A DNA stretch of 64,000 bases from Allobosea sp. WAO (GCF_001509835.1 NZ_JXTJ01000017.1:124001-188000); one strand, 5' to 3'. Numbered from the stretch's first letter, positions 26,801 to 34,885 are shown. The notes: generated from the sequence alone by a model not told the origin. Translations and numbers: made by a program.

Positions 26801-27322
26801 GTCCTTGGGAATGTCGATGGCGATCTGGCTGACGCCGAGCGTCTTGCCCGTCGCGAGTGAATCGAGATCGATCTCGACCGGCTCGATCCGCCATTCCGGT
26901 TGCGAGGCGCCGGCCAGCACCGCAATCTTGACGACGCGGCGCGGCGAGGCGCGCGCGCCGCCGGGCGTTTCGACGATGGTCGAGAATGCGATTTCGAGGC
27001 TGGCGTCGCTCTCGATGTCGGCCTGCTGGCGATGGGCCGCGACCGCGCGCATCACCGCCTCGCGCCGCAGGCCGAGCATCAGGCGCTCGCCGGCGCGAAC
27101 CGCCGCCTTGTCGAGCAGGGCGCCGCCCTGCAGCCAGCCGATGTCGAGACCGCTGGGCAAGCCGGGCGCGTGCGAGATCAGCGAGACCGTCACCGCCTTG
27201 ACCATGTCCTCGGGTGCCTCGAAGGCGAGGATGTCGATCAGGGCGTCGCTGCGGTCGAGCGCGATGGTGGCGCTGAAGCTCGCGAGCCTGGTCTCGAGAT
27301 TATAGCAGGACGCGGCGCTCAT
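23783..27322 (-). CDS. Hsp70/actin-fold ATPase with long N-terminal beta-rich extension
   Basis: 1179 residues, cytoplasmic. The actin/Hsp70 ATPase core begins only at about residue 466. Phosphate-1 motif ICIDLGASATS (D471) and phosphate-2 motif TLDIGGGTSDVALARL (D741, followed by GGDMMDEAL as in Hsp70 GGxDFD) are clear. VVMVPTGRAALWPPIFEAI near 960 sits where the adenosine motif belongs. RILISCPSGIGDE fits the connecting region. Residues 1-465 look like several beta-sandwich repeats of unknown type. Domain order is thus reversed compared with DnaK, where substrate domains follow the ATPase. The C-terminus (from about 1000) has no DnaK-like lid. SrfB-type proteins share the core motifs, but I cannot establish membership. 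It overlaps the next upstream gene by 4 nt. Confidence 0.85.
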   Translation of the reverse strand: MSAASCYNLETRLASFSATIALDRSDALIDILAFEAPEDMVKAVTVSLISHAPGLPSGLDIGWLQGGALLDKAAVRAGERLMLGLRREAVMRAVAAHRQQADIESDASLEIAFSTIVETPGGARASPRRVVKIAVLAGASQPEWRIEPVEIDLDSLATGKTLGVSQIAIDIPKDIVLEGRRGLTIEASCFGLKAQNLSLAIAAPMDHSVSLRRYPDAGASTCRHLLWLADAPALAGQEVRLDVTLTRDAVLDFVDETIQANPKAALQIRLTAKLGGWVAQDGSGHDPDGPARPWSSALEARSVPIRSQNRGDVALTIAGSHLSCPLGTTSDLEIEGGLNAEVDPDDETSIVRCDGLVIDLRRWPLTRTAPLTVEVVSRMGDNEVAEATTPFPLEIVREGDFGRRGRAVVPMQALTTTLSRAVRTSGPNILRGPITVELTITAGDDGGRPLVRARLPVRYSRRVHRLPICIDLGASATSIWSGAPRAAGRATEIRPLALGSWLARHVDPRHGEAALQDAGAAPLIPSHVGLDSGNNLRADHAPHALPDLSLIGSDRATVARRLKAFSRRYDVSAPAPPAQGGLPEGGKRVDSLKHALTSGAVSLTLPEQVHRYDAAAERVVATNTVEIAPLVADVLDELVDLYVLRLGEDRLRVEDHAPAPIVPRILISCPSGIGDEIASRYRAALELFSQRLERLFPGATSFADAAVTVPEAVAAARYVASLPEVRAAVPDQGEALLVTLDIGGGTSDVALARLRRDGDRLTNQTLATFGLPVGGDMMDEALAEAAALLIDKAMEGQEAHWQPAFAEASLARAVQRQDAAALAAKAWLRSAVKRGKANLAARLTAKSEAAQAPYRWYLDAPDESLDLVLAELRGNGETAGLFVAQGEPALAEAALPSGMRLALDPADRAGTRRLILKLPRTALEKGAGAASERLAEIAAVLGGMLPRMARAAGPNPQQRPTVVMVPTGRAALWPPIFEAIAQEAKLSHAALPFERPFSPAAMKKAVIAGAAILGIEGDMAGSAVLHKNPLGIAAMAVQMRDLGATGLRTEFAAERIHYLGYDMGSGDRLHAEHDEVAPSLGGRANLGRRFQFVRTIPGLDPQGKSLSRLRPLLAGQDPMVLLEGDSIVEAHREGLDGFGICEIVSEVLSPTSRKVTVLAANEGWEACWRIEHDRVSRIY

Positions 27323-29706
27323 CCGTTCTCTCTTCCGGTTTCGGCCGGTACCGTTTCATATGCGGTGGCGCGGCGAAGAGCGCCGCCCCATTCGTGGTCT
27401 ATCCCCGAGACGGCGACAGCGGCGGCGAGATACCGGGCGAGCGTATCGCTGGCGCCGGCCCTCAGCCGCCGATAGGCAGCGCCGAAGCCTGGGTCGCCGG
27501 TGTCGGCGAGCGCCTTGGCCGCGAAGGGCGTGCTGGCTAAAGCGGTGTCCGCCTCGCGCAGGGCGAGGTCGGCGAGCAGTAGCCTAGCGTAACCGCCGAG
27601 GATCCGGCGCAGGCCCAGAGCGTGCGGGGCTGCGGCATCCTCCTCGCCGAGCACCTGGCCGATCTGTGCCTCGATCGTGCCGAGCGCCGGTGCCAGGCCT
27701 TCGATGGCGTCGATCGTGGCGACGAAGCCCTCTGTGGTCGCCGCCAGGCGCGAGGCGCCGCGCAGCGCATCGCCGCTGCGGTCGTTGCGTGCCGCCAGCC
27801 CGGCGAGGCCGGCGGCCTTCTCCCAGCTGAGAATCAGTTCGCCCGCCGCGGCGCTTTGCGCGGCCGCGCGGCGCAGCCCGGCGAAATGTTCGTGCAGCAG
27901 TATGATCTCGCCGGGGGTCAGTTCGCCCAGCCGCTTGGTCAGTTCCGCCAGCAGCCCTTGCGACTGGCCCGATTGCGCGCCGGCCTCGACGAGTTCGCTG
28001 CGCCGGCGCGCCACTTCCTCAAGTGCGGGTGCTGAAGGCGGCCGGCGCTGCGCAGTGCGGCGCAGCGCGAGCAGAAGGCCGTCGAGATTGCTCAGCGGGC
28101 GCTGGCCGCGACGCTTGCGGGCCTCGGCGATCGTCTGCTCGACCTCGGCGACAACATCCGCATCGAGCCAACTCTGGTGAGCGCAGGCCGCGATGTCGTG
28201 CAGCAGTCGCATCGCCCGGCGGTCCTGTCCGGCCAGCGTCATCGCTTCGCGGCCGAGGAGATGCGGCAGCGCCGGATCCTCGTACCAACCGAGCAGGCGC
28301 TCGGTTTCCGCCGGCGGGGTCTTGGCCCCCGGGGCGGGCAGAAGCAGGCGCGCCGCACAGGCACGCGCCGCAACCTTCGGCTGCTCCACGGCCCAGAGCA
28401 GCATGGCGGTCTGCTCGCCGAGCGCGCGCTCGCCGAGCTCGTCGGCGCGCGACGGATCGAGGCCCGTCAAGGCGGCCGCCGCCTCCAGCAGGTTGCTGCC
28501 GGCCTCCGGGGTTTTGGCGCGCGCGTCGATCCGGGCGAAGGGACCCGCATCGGCCGGCGCCTGCGCCCGTGCCACCGCGATCTCGGCCAGGATCAGGCTC
28601 AGCCGGGCGGTTCGTGCCGGTGTGGCCTGCCAGAGGCCGTCGGCGAGCCGACCGGCAGCGAGTGCAAGATCGTCGCGCAGAGGTGCTGCTGTGCCGGGCG
28701 TCGCCACCACAAGTGCCTGGCCGGGGCCACCGCCGAGCGTGAGCCCGGTCGAGACCGAAGCCGCATAGCTTTCGCGGTGCGAGACCGCGCCGAACTCTCC
28801 GTCCTGCCAGCGGATCGTCATCGGCGCGCCGTTCGCGGCATCACCGGCACCGGTCCAGACGAGCAGGCGGCGCGGCTCGGCAAAGACGAGGATCTCGTCC
28901 TCTTCCAGCCAGTCGGCAAGGCTCACGCGGCAGGACCCGTCCGCATTGGCGACAGGCCGCAGCAGGCGAAAGCCCCGCCGCAGGGCGGCAACGCGCCCGA
29001 GGCCGGTGGCGTCGCTATCGCGCAAATCGGCGGGTGTCGCGCCGAGCGAGTCGAGTTCCTCCTCGACGGCGAGCCGCAGGTCCTGATCGAGCTGCGCCAG
29101 CGTCTGCCGGGCCTGCCGCATCGCGGCCGGAAAATGCGCGACCAGGATGCCGGCGCCACTGCCTTCGCCGCGGAATTCGAGCGTCAACCCATCGTCTCGG
29201 CTGGCGCTGACGCGCGTCAGGGTGGCGCGCTCATCCGCAGGGTGCATGAACGGGCCGGCGAGCAGGCGTAAAGTGCCCGCTCCGGTTTCTGCGACCTGAT
29301 TCAGGCCGCTGGCAATGAGCGTCTCCGGCGTGTCCTGTGGCCGCTCAGCGAGGGAGTGGCGTTCGATCGCCAAGGTGCCGGCGGCGCCATCTGAATGCGC
29401 TCGCAGCAGGGCAAGACCGGTGCCGAGCGGGTTGGCCTCGTCAGGCGTCAGCCGCTCGTCGAGCTGGATCGAGACGATGCGGCTCTCGCCTTCGGTCGGC
29501 ACGGTGACGGCATGAAGCACGCGGCTGCCGGGCGGCAGCTTGCCGGAGAGCGGCGCGTCGTCGCCATCGCCGGCCGCGATCAGCGTGATACGGCCACCAG
29601 TCTCTTCAGCTGCGAGAAAGCGGGCTCGGGCGTTTTCGCTCCAGATCGCGGCGACATGACGTGAGCCGTCCCAGATGATGGCGACGGGCGCCACGGAAAG
29701 ATGCAC
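27319..29706 (-). CDS. Unknown 795-residue protein, first gene of the ATPase-PBP-SEDS set
   Basis: Cytoplasmic, with no signal or membrane helix. The N-terminal third has strands (VAPVAIIWDGSRHVAAIWSE; GRITLIAAGDGDDAPL), a helix pair (MRQARQTLAQLDQDLRLAVE, EELDSLGATPADL) and a beta region near 260-330. The rest (about 340-780) is Ala/Leu/Arg-rich and helical, consistent with a helical-repeat scaffold. No family is recognised. The stop overlaps the start of the Hsp70-like gene (ATGA), so the two are translated together. A 257-nt gap containing an 8-bp hairpin (arms at 29807 and 29824) separates it from a divergent gene, and the operon promoter should lie there. Confidence 0.72.
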   Translation of the reverse strand: MHLSVAPVAIIWDGSRHVAAIWSENARARFLAAEETGGRITLIAAGDGDDAPLSGKLPPGSRVLHAVTVPTEGESRIVSIQLDERLTPDEANPLGTGLALLRAHSDGAAGTLAIERHSLAERPQDTPETLIASGLNQVAETGAGTLRLLAGPFMHPADERATLTRVSASRDDGLTLEFRGEGSGAGILVAHFPAAMRQARQTLAQLDQDLRLAVEEELDSLGATPADLRDSDATGLGRVAALRRGFRLLRPVANADGSCRVSLADWLEEDEILVFAEPRRLLVWTGAGDAANGAPMTIRWQDGEFGAVSHRESYAASVSTGLTLGGGPGQALVVATPGTAAPLRDDLALAAGRLADGLWQATPARTARLSLILAEIAVARAQAPADAGPFARIDARAKTPEAGSNLLEAAAALTGLDPSRADELGERALGEQTAMLLWAVEQPKVAARACAARLLLPAPGAKTPPAETERLLGWYEDPALPHLLGREAMTLAGQDRRAMRLLHDIAACAHQSWLDADVVAEVEQTIAEARKRRGQRPLSNLDGLLLALRRTAQRRPPSAPALEEVARRRSELVEAGAQSGQSQGLLAELTKRLGELTPGEIILLHEHFAGLRRAAAQSAAAGELILSWEKAAGLAGLAARNDRSGDALRGASRLAATTEGFVATIDAIEGLAPALGTIEAQIGQVLGEEDAAAPHALGLRRILGGYARLLLADLALREADTALASTPFAAKALADTGDPGFGAAYRRLRAGASDTLARYLAAAVAVSGIDHEWGGALRRATAYETVPAETGRENG

Positions 29707-29963
29707 GGGGGCGGGCTCCGGAAAGACTGGCGCGAGAGGAGGTCAGAGGCGGACCTTGCGCGATGGTCCGTCGACTTGCAAGACGTTGCGGCATGTCGGG
29801 CAGCGAAGCTTCCGTATTGCTGGCGGAAGCTCTCGCTTGCGAGGTCGAGCGGTCCCGCCCTAATCTTGCCGAGATGGACGCGTGACTTTGTGGGACGGGC
29901 TTGCTCCGTCCTGCTCGTCAGGGCCGGACAGGTCGATAAGCGTAGAGAGCGGAGAGCGGTTTC

Positions 29964-30560
29964 ATGGCGGCAGCGCCGGTTTGTTTCGCGGCCTTGCCCG
30001 CAGCCTTGCCCGCGCAATGGGGCGCTTCCGCCATCGACGCGCCGACGGGCGACGAAGTCGTCCGGCGCCGTCTGGTCCTGACCGGCCTCGACGATTCCGA
30101 GGTCGCCCAAGAGACACAGGCGAGCTTCCTCGCGCCGCGGCTCCTGCCGCGCCTTTTCCGCGAGCCGGCACAGGCCGGGGCCGAAGCGCGTGCCGCGCTC
30201 GAAGGCGCGGGCCGCCTCGTCATCCTGCTGCCGATCGGCCGCTATGATGACGGCGTCTGGGCGCCGATCATCGAGCGCATCCTGCTCGGTGCCGGCGAAG
30301 GCACAGCAAGGCCGCGCGAGACGATCCTGGCGTGGAGCGGCATCGAGCCCTTCCTCGCGCCTTTCGGCCGGCGCGCTTCGGAAATCTGGCGCGATCCGCG
30401 CCTGGCGGAGTCCATGCTCGGCGTGTTCGAGCGTTCCGCCCGCTCCCTCGCCGCAGTTCTGCGCGAACTCGGCGAGGGCGCGAGGCTCAGGCGCGGTCTG
30501 GTCCGGTTCGAGCCTGGCCCGGCCGAGTCGCCGGCGCGCGTGGCGCTGGCGCTCGCCTGA
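29964..30560 (+). CDS. Unknown 198-residue cytoplasmic protein
   Basis: Divergent from the 795-residue gene and convergent, 8 nt apart, with the IalB-like gene. The ATG at 29964 has GGAGAGCGG upstream. The sequence is alpha/beta: VVRRRLVLTGLDDSEVAQET, GRLVILLPIGRYDDGVWAPI, TILAWSGIEPFLAPFGRRAS, then two helices and RRGLVRFEP. The N-terminus is hydrophobic (PVCFAALPAALPAQWGASAI) but lacks the basic start of a signal peptide. No family is recognised. Shared promoter space suggests co-regulation with the ATPase-PBP-SEDS operon. Confidence 0.62.
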   Translation: MAAAPVCFAALPAALPAQWGASAIDAPTGDEVVRRRLVLTGLDDSEVAQETQASFLAPRLLPRLFREPAQAGAEARAALEGAGRLVILLPIGRYDDGVWAPIIERILLGAGEGTARPRETILAWSGIEPFLAPFGRRASEIWRDPRLAESMLGVFERSARSLAAVLRELGEGARLRRGLVRFEPGPAESPARVALALA

Positions 30561-30568
30561 GCGCAGGG

Positions 30569-32413
30569 CTACTTCCAGACGAGGGCGTTGGCGAGGTCGC
30601 GTCGGCCGCATTCGAGCGACATGGCGTTGACGGCGGCGCGGTAGCCCTGCAGCGAATAGACCACATGGGCTGGCCGGCCGTCGGGCGTAGTGCCGTTGAG
30701 TTCGAGTGTCGTGCCTTTGTTGTAGCCGGCGACCGCGTCCATATCGAGGATCGGCTGGCCGTTGGAACCTTCCTTCATCGGGCGGATGAAGTTGCCGGGC
30801 GCGCTGGCGTTGAGCAGCCGCACATCGCCGCCTTCCGTCACCGATGCCTCGATCGGCGAGCCCGGGCGGTAGTAGCGCTTGTCGTCGAGCAGATGCTGGA
30901 TCGCGCCGCTGCCCTCGCTCTCGGCCGAGAGCAGGATGAAGGGCGCCTGCTCGCGCCAGTTCGTCGGCCCGGCCTCGGTCGCGGCGGTGTAGGCGTAGCA
31001 GGTGCGCTTGCCGCTGGCCGGATCCTCGACGACGCTCGCATACCAATTCTGGAAGCGGCGGATCAGGCGGCCGGGCGCTTCCGGCAGCAGCATGTCGCTG
31101 GTGTCGACCGCACGGGCACGCAGCTGGTATTCCTGCCGGGTGGGGCCCGAATTGGCGACACGGATGGTGTATTGGCCCGCGCCCAGCCGGTAGCGGCGCA
31201 GATTCGGCCGGCTCGGATTGGCGATGTGGATCGTCCGCAGCGGCGGATGACCTGGCGCGAACACCTCGACGAGCAGCTTGCCGGGGCCACGCAGGCTCGG
31301 CAGCGGGATATCGACCTCGACATAGGATTCGCGGGCGATCGAGAAGGCGTATTGCTGCAGGCCACGTCCGCCCTCGACCCGCCCGTCGATGCGCAGCGGT
31401 GTTTCCGTCAGGCGCGGCGCCGAGACGGCGTTCTGGTTGCGCGAGGAGCCGAGCGCCGCCCATTGCGTCGCGGTCGGCAGGTCGTCGAAGGCGACGAGGC
31501 CACCGCTGAACACCGGGGTAGTATCCTTGCGGTTGGCACTGACGGCGATGCGATACCCGTTATGCCGCTGCTCGACTGAGACCGAGGCGCTCCAGCGCCG
31601 CGCCTCGTCCGAGGAAGGATCGTGCAGCATGGCGAAGGAGACATGGCGCGGCGCGCGGATGCGCGACTTCTTTTCCTCGTCGGCCTGCTTGCTCAGCGCC
31701 CGGCGCATGCGGTCGGAAAAGAACTCGAGCCAGCCCGGGTTGACCGGCGCGCCGTTCAGCATATGCGCCGACAGCGCCAGGGTGTTGGAGGTCTCGGTCG
31801 ACTGCTCCCAGATCGCCTCTGCCACCTCGTCGAAAATGTTCTCGTTCCGGCGATAGATCTCGCCGATGAACTCCTCGGAGACGGTGAACGGGTCGAGGCT
31901 GGGGGAGCAGCTCTCATAGCCGTTCCAGCCATGGGCCGAGAGCAGCAGCCGCGTCGAGGGGCCGATGCGCTGCCCGGTCGCCCGGATCTCGATCTCGATC
32001 TTGCTGAGCTGTTCCTTGGCGTTGCCGGCGAGGGCACTGTCGAGAATGCCGGTGTCGCTGATGTTCAGCACCGGTCCGATGTCGAGGAAGGGCGCCATCC
32101 TGACCCCGTCCAGCCGCGAGAATGCGGCATGGACCTGCTGCATCACATTGTTGCCCTGGTCTCGGGAAAAGGCGTTCTCCGGCTGCGGGCGCGAGGCGGT
32201 GCCGATCCTGACCGGAAGCCGCAGCGGTCCGCACTGCTTCTCGATGCGCTGCCACAAGGCCTGCGCGGCCGAACCGATCGGGTCCTGCGGATTGTATCCC
32301 GGGAAGGTCTGGGTCTGCGCCGCCGTCACGGTCGGCGACGCGGCTGCCAGCCAAACCGTCGCCATCCAGCTCGCCAACTTCGGCAACGCTCTGCCCGTCA
32401 TCCTCGTCCCCAT
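30569..32413 (-). CDS. Periplasmic protein with C-terminal IalB-like domain
   Basis: 614 residues with a signal peptide (to about residue 32, WMATVWLAAASPTVTAAQ). The start at 32413 sits behind GAGGGAGGG. Residues 33-330 are an unrecognised periplasmic domain with a few Cys (EKQCGPLRL; YESCSPSLD). Residues 330-450 are strand-rich. The last 160 residues match the invasion-associated locus B pattern: FQNWYASVVEDPASGKRTCY, a central PFILLSAESEGSGAI region, and the closing YSLQGYRAAVNAMSLECGRR. IalB proteins are small periplasmic or surface proteins of Rhizobiales, so a fusion to two extra domains is unusual. It follows the glycine-zipper lipoprotein gene on the same strand. Confidence 0.75.
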   Translation of the reverse strand: MGTRMTGRALPKLASWMATVWLAAASPTVTAAQTQTFPGYNPQDPIGSAAQALWQRIEKQCGPLRLPVRIGTASRPQPENAFSRDQGNNVMQQVHAAFSRLDGVRMAPFLDIGPVLNISDTGILDSALAGNAKEQLSKIEIEIRATGQRIGPSTRLLLSAHGWNGYESCSPSLDPFTVSEEFIGEIYRRNENIFDEVAEAIWEQSTETSNTLALSAHMLNGAPVNPGWLEFFSDRMRRALSKQADEEKKSRIRAPRHVSFAMLHDPSSDEARRWSASVSVEQRHNGYRIAVSANRKDTTPVFSGGLVAFDDLPTATQWAALGSSRNQNAVSAPRLTETPLRIDGRVEGGRGLQQYAFSIARESYVEVDIPLPSLRGPGKLLVEVFAPGHPPLRTIHIANPSRPNLRRYRLGAGQYTIRVANSGPTRQEYQLRARAVDTSDMLLPEAPGRLIRRFQNWYASVVEDPASGKRTCYAYTAATEAGPTNWREQAPFILLSAESEGSGAIQHLLDDKRYYRPGSPIEASVTEGGDVRLLNASAPGNFIRPMKEGSNGQPILDMDAVAGYNKGTTLELNGTTPDGRPAHVVYSLQGYRAAVNAMSLECGRRDLANALVWK

Positions 32414-32416
32414 GGA

Positions 32417-32443
32417 GCCCTCCCTCGCGTGGCGAGGGAGGGC
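32417..32443 (-). promoter_or_regulatory. Perfect hairpin covering the ribosome-binding site of the IalB-like gene
   Basis: GCCCTCCCTCGC (32417-32428) and GCGAGGGAGGGC (32432-32443) form a 12-bp perfect stem with a 3-nt loop. In leftward mRNA the 3' arm contains the GAGGGAGGG Shine-Dalgarno sequence that ends 4 nt before the ATG at 32413, so the folded RNA would hide it. It lies between the lipoprotein stop (32467) and this start. It may instead act as a leaky terminator, but no T-run follows in that direction. Confidence 0.6.
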
Positions 32444-32466
32444 CGTTCTTCTCGACTAGACCCGGC

Positions 32467-32919
32467 TCAGATGCCGGAGGCTTCGTTGGTCGCCAGATTG
32501 ACCTCGACCGTGTCGGTGCCGGCGGCCTGACCGTTGCGGGTCACGGTACGCTCGACGACGCGGACGCGCTGGCCCGCGCTGTTGTTGTAGGTCTTCACCG
32601 TGCGCGCCTTCACGACCACGTCCTGGCCGCTCGAATTGCGGAAGCGCTGGGTGTTCGCGCCGGAACGCGCGGCGATGTAGGCGGCCTCGCGAGCCCGCTC
32701 ACGCTCGATCGCGTCGGCGATGACGAGGCCGGTAAGGCCGCCAATCGCGGCGCCGATCGCCGCCCCGCGCCAGCCACCGACCGCACCGCCGATCAGGGCG
32801 CCGGCGCCGGCGCCGAGAGCGCCGCCGGTGGCGACACGTTCCTGGGACGCGGTGCAGCCGCCCAGCGCAAGGGCGCCGGCGACGAGGATGGTTCCGACTT
32901 TCATGGTCTTGGCATGCAT
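32467..32919 (-). CDS. Glycine-zipper outer-membrane lipoprotein
   Basis: A 150-residue lipoprotein. The start at 32919 is preceded by GGGGTG and followed by a type II signal (MKVGTILVAGALALGGC, lipobox LGGC). A glycine zipper with GGALGAGAGALIGGAVGGWR and GAAIGAAIGGLTGLV follows, as in the 17-kDa antigen/SlyB group. A basic region and a strand-rich C-terminus (VKTYNNSAGQRVRVVERTVT) complete it. Such proteins insert in or span the outer membrane and affect envelope integrity. It lies directly upstream of the IalB-like gene, so the two may be co-transcribed. Confidence 0.82.
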   Translation of the reverse strand: MHAKTMKVGTILVAGALALGGCTASQERVATGGALGAGAGALIGGAVGGWRGAAIGAAIGGLTGLVIADAIERERAREAAYIAARSGANTQRFRNSSGQDVVVKARTVKTYNNSAGQRVRVVERTVTRNGQAAGTDTVEVNLATNEASGI

Positions 32920-33303
32920 TACGTCACCCCACTGCAAAGTTGCTTCTTGAAACATGGCGCTTGCAGCTGTCACAGCATTTGCGGCCGGCAGGGCGCCTTT
33001 CGCCAAGCCGACCAAAAATTACGCAGCACCACACACGCCATCTGTCCCATATCGGCCAATTCCGGGCAAGTGGTGCAAAATGTGGCAGTCACTTGTGCCA
33101 ATAGTGGCGGAGCCGCTCTTGAAAACCGGGCTCCGACGAAGCAGAGCCCGTGCTGGGCGGCGTCGCCGCGGAAGCCTGCTGCCTCTATGCCCGGCTCAGA
33201 ACAGGGCGAAATCTTGTCTGTGGAATGTCTTTTTCTTGGCGTACGTGGTTAATTGGCCGCGCTCGACCTATTGAAATTACGCAAGGTAATGAAGCGCCTT
33301 AAG
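32920..33303. other. Intergenic region upstream of the lipoprotein gene
   Basis: About 380 nt with lower GC than its surroundings. It lies between the start of the lipoprotein gene and the stop of the P450 gene, both leftward, and must hold the lipoprotein promoter. A 106-codon frame at 32954-33274 has no homology-like features or ribosome site, so I do not call it a gene. No clear terminator for other genes was seen. Confidence 0.4.
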
Positions 33304-34728
33304 CTACGCTTCCTGCCGCTTTCCCTTTCGCGATATCACCCGCATCGGCATGCCTTGGCGCGGCCGCAGTGTGACGTGGTGCACTGGCGCCGGTTCCTCG
33401 CCGGCATGCTCGAAGCGTAGCGAGCGAACCAGCGCCGCCAGCACGATCGTGGCTTCGACCATGGCGAATTGCTGCCCGATGCAGATGCGCGGCCCGGCGC
33501 CGAAGGGCAGATAGGCGTAGCGCTCGATCGTCTCGCGCGCGCCGGGCAGGAAGCGCTCGGGGCGGAAGCGATCCGGCTCACTCCACAGCGTCTCATGGCG
33601 GTGCAGCAGATAGGGTGAGATCACCACCAGCGCGCCCTTGGGGATGAAGCAGCGCCCGCCGACCGCATCGTCCGCCAGCGCCGTGCGCGACAGCGAGGGC
33701 ACCGGCGGATAAAGCCGCATCGCTTCTTCGATCACAGCGCGTGTCAGGGCAAGGCCATTGCCGGAAAGGGCGGCGGCCGCTAGGTCCTCGCCGGCGGCGT
33801 CGACCTCGACCTCCAGGGCCTCCCGGATCTCGGGGGCCTGCGACAGCAGATAAAGCGACCAGGTCAGAGCATTGGCGGTGGTCTCGTGCCCGGCGCCGAT
33901 GAAGGTGATGACGTTGGCGCCGACCTCTGCCTCCGAGAGGCCGGTCCCGGTCTCGGGGTCGCGCGCGTCGAGCAGCGCGTCGAGCAGGTCTGGTCCGCCG
34001 CTGGCCACGGGTCTTTGTGCCCGCAGCATCTGCCGCTCGGCGATGATCGCGGTGACCTGCGTCTCGAAGAAGGCGACGGCAGGGCGGGCCATCCAGCGGC
34101 CGAGACGCGGCAGCCAGGCTGGCGCGCCGAGAATGTCGAGCGGATCGATCTTCCCTTGCGTCTCGAAATAGCGCGTCAGCGCCTTGCCAAAAGCGTCGGC
34201 GCCGCCGGCGATCGCATTGGAGAACATGGTCTCGGCGAGGATGTCGTAGGTCACGCGGGTCATGTCCTGCGCGATGTCGACGACGCGCCCGGGCCGCCTG
34301 CGCGCCATGCGCCGGGCGGCCGCCTCGGCCGGGCCTTCCATCCTGCGGGCGAGGGCGGTGACGGCGCGTGGCGTGAACAGCGGCGCCAGCGTCCGGCGGG
34401 CCCGCTTCCAGGCCTCTCCTTCCGCCGTCAGCAGGCCTTCGCCGAGACCCGGAGCGAGAATGGTGCGTTGGAGATCGTCCTTGCGGTAGTTCGCGGCGTT
34501 CTCGACCAGGACATGGCGTATGGCCACGGGGTCGGACAGGACGACGCCATAGCCGAAAATGCCTTCGCCCGCGACGATCGGTTCACGGAAATGCCGCTGG
34601 CGCCAGATCGTCAGCGGGTTCTGGCGCAGGCGCAGCAGCAATTCCAGTCGGCTGAGTTCGCGATCTCCGGGCACCGGAGCCGGCGGGCGCCGGCGATGCG
34701 CGGTTCTGGTGGCGTTTGCAGCGGTCAT
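33304..34728 (-). CDS. Cytochrome P450
   Basis: A soluble bacterial P450 of 474 residues. The I-helix oxygen-activation motif is FIGAGHETTANALTW, the K-helix ExxR is EEAMRLYPPVPSLSRTA, the PERF region is FRPERFLPGA, and the heme-binding loop is FGAGPRICIGQQFA with the axial cysteine. The best-matching class is the CYP102/CYP4-like fatty-acid or terpenoid type, judged from the ExxR-LYPPVP and FGAGPRxCIGxxFA spacing. No ferredoxin or reductase gene is nearby, so redox partners must come from elsewhere. The ATG at 34728 has only a weak ribosome site. The longer upstream frame overlaps a separate small gene and is rejected. Confidence 0.92.
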   Translation of the reverse strand: MTAANATRTAHRRRPPAPVPGDRELSRLELLLRLRQNPLTIWRQRHFREPIVAGEGIFGYGVVLSDPVAIRHVLVENAANYRKDDLQRTILAPGLGEGLLTAEGEAWKRARRTLAPLFTPRAVTALARRMEGPAEAAARRMARRRPGRVVDIAQDMTRVTYDILAETMFSNAIAGGADAFGKALTRYFETQGKIDPLDILGAPAWLPRLGRWMARPAVAFFETQVTAIIAERQMLRAQRPVASGGPDLLDALLDARDPETGTGLSEAEVGANVITFIGAGHETTANALTWSLYLLSQAPEIREALEVEVDAAGEDLAAAALSGNGLALTRAVIEEAMRLYPPVPSLSRTALADDAVGGRCFIPKGALVVISPYLLHRHETLWSEPDRFRPERFLPGARETIERYAYLPFGAGPRICIGQQFAMVEATIVLAALVRSLRFEHAGEEPAPVHHVTLRPRQGMPMRVISRKGKRQEA

Positions 34729-34885
34729 CGGTGACGATTCTCCCGCGGGGACGTTGCACAGCCTGTCGCGGCTTTCGGGCCGGATGAAGGCGCGATGACA
34801 TGTCACGGCGCGTTTTTGCTCGCCGTCATGCAAACGGTGCAGGGCTGCTCGCTTTGCTGCGCTGCGGCCAAACTCCGACATAATC

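Noticed and set aside
23783..29706. Salmonella-type SrfB/SrfC pair
   Set aside because: The Hsp70-like core motifs are compatible with SrfB, but the N-terminal 465 residues, the lack of an SrfA gene and the PBP/SEDS neighbours do not support the assignment without a profile search.
32954..33274. 106-codon open frame upstream of the lipoprotein gene
   Set aside because: No ribosome site, mixed low-complexity composition, and it sits in the region where the lipoprotein promoter must be.
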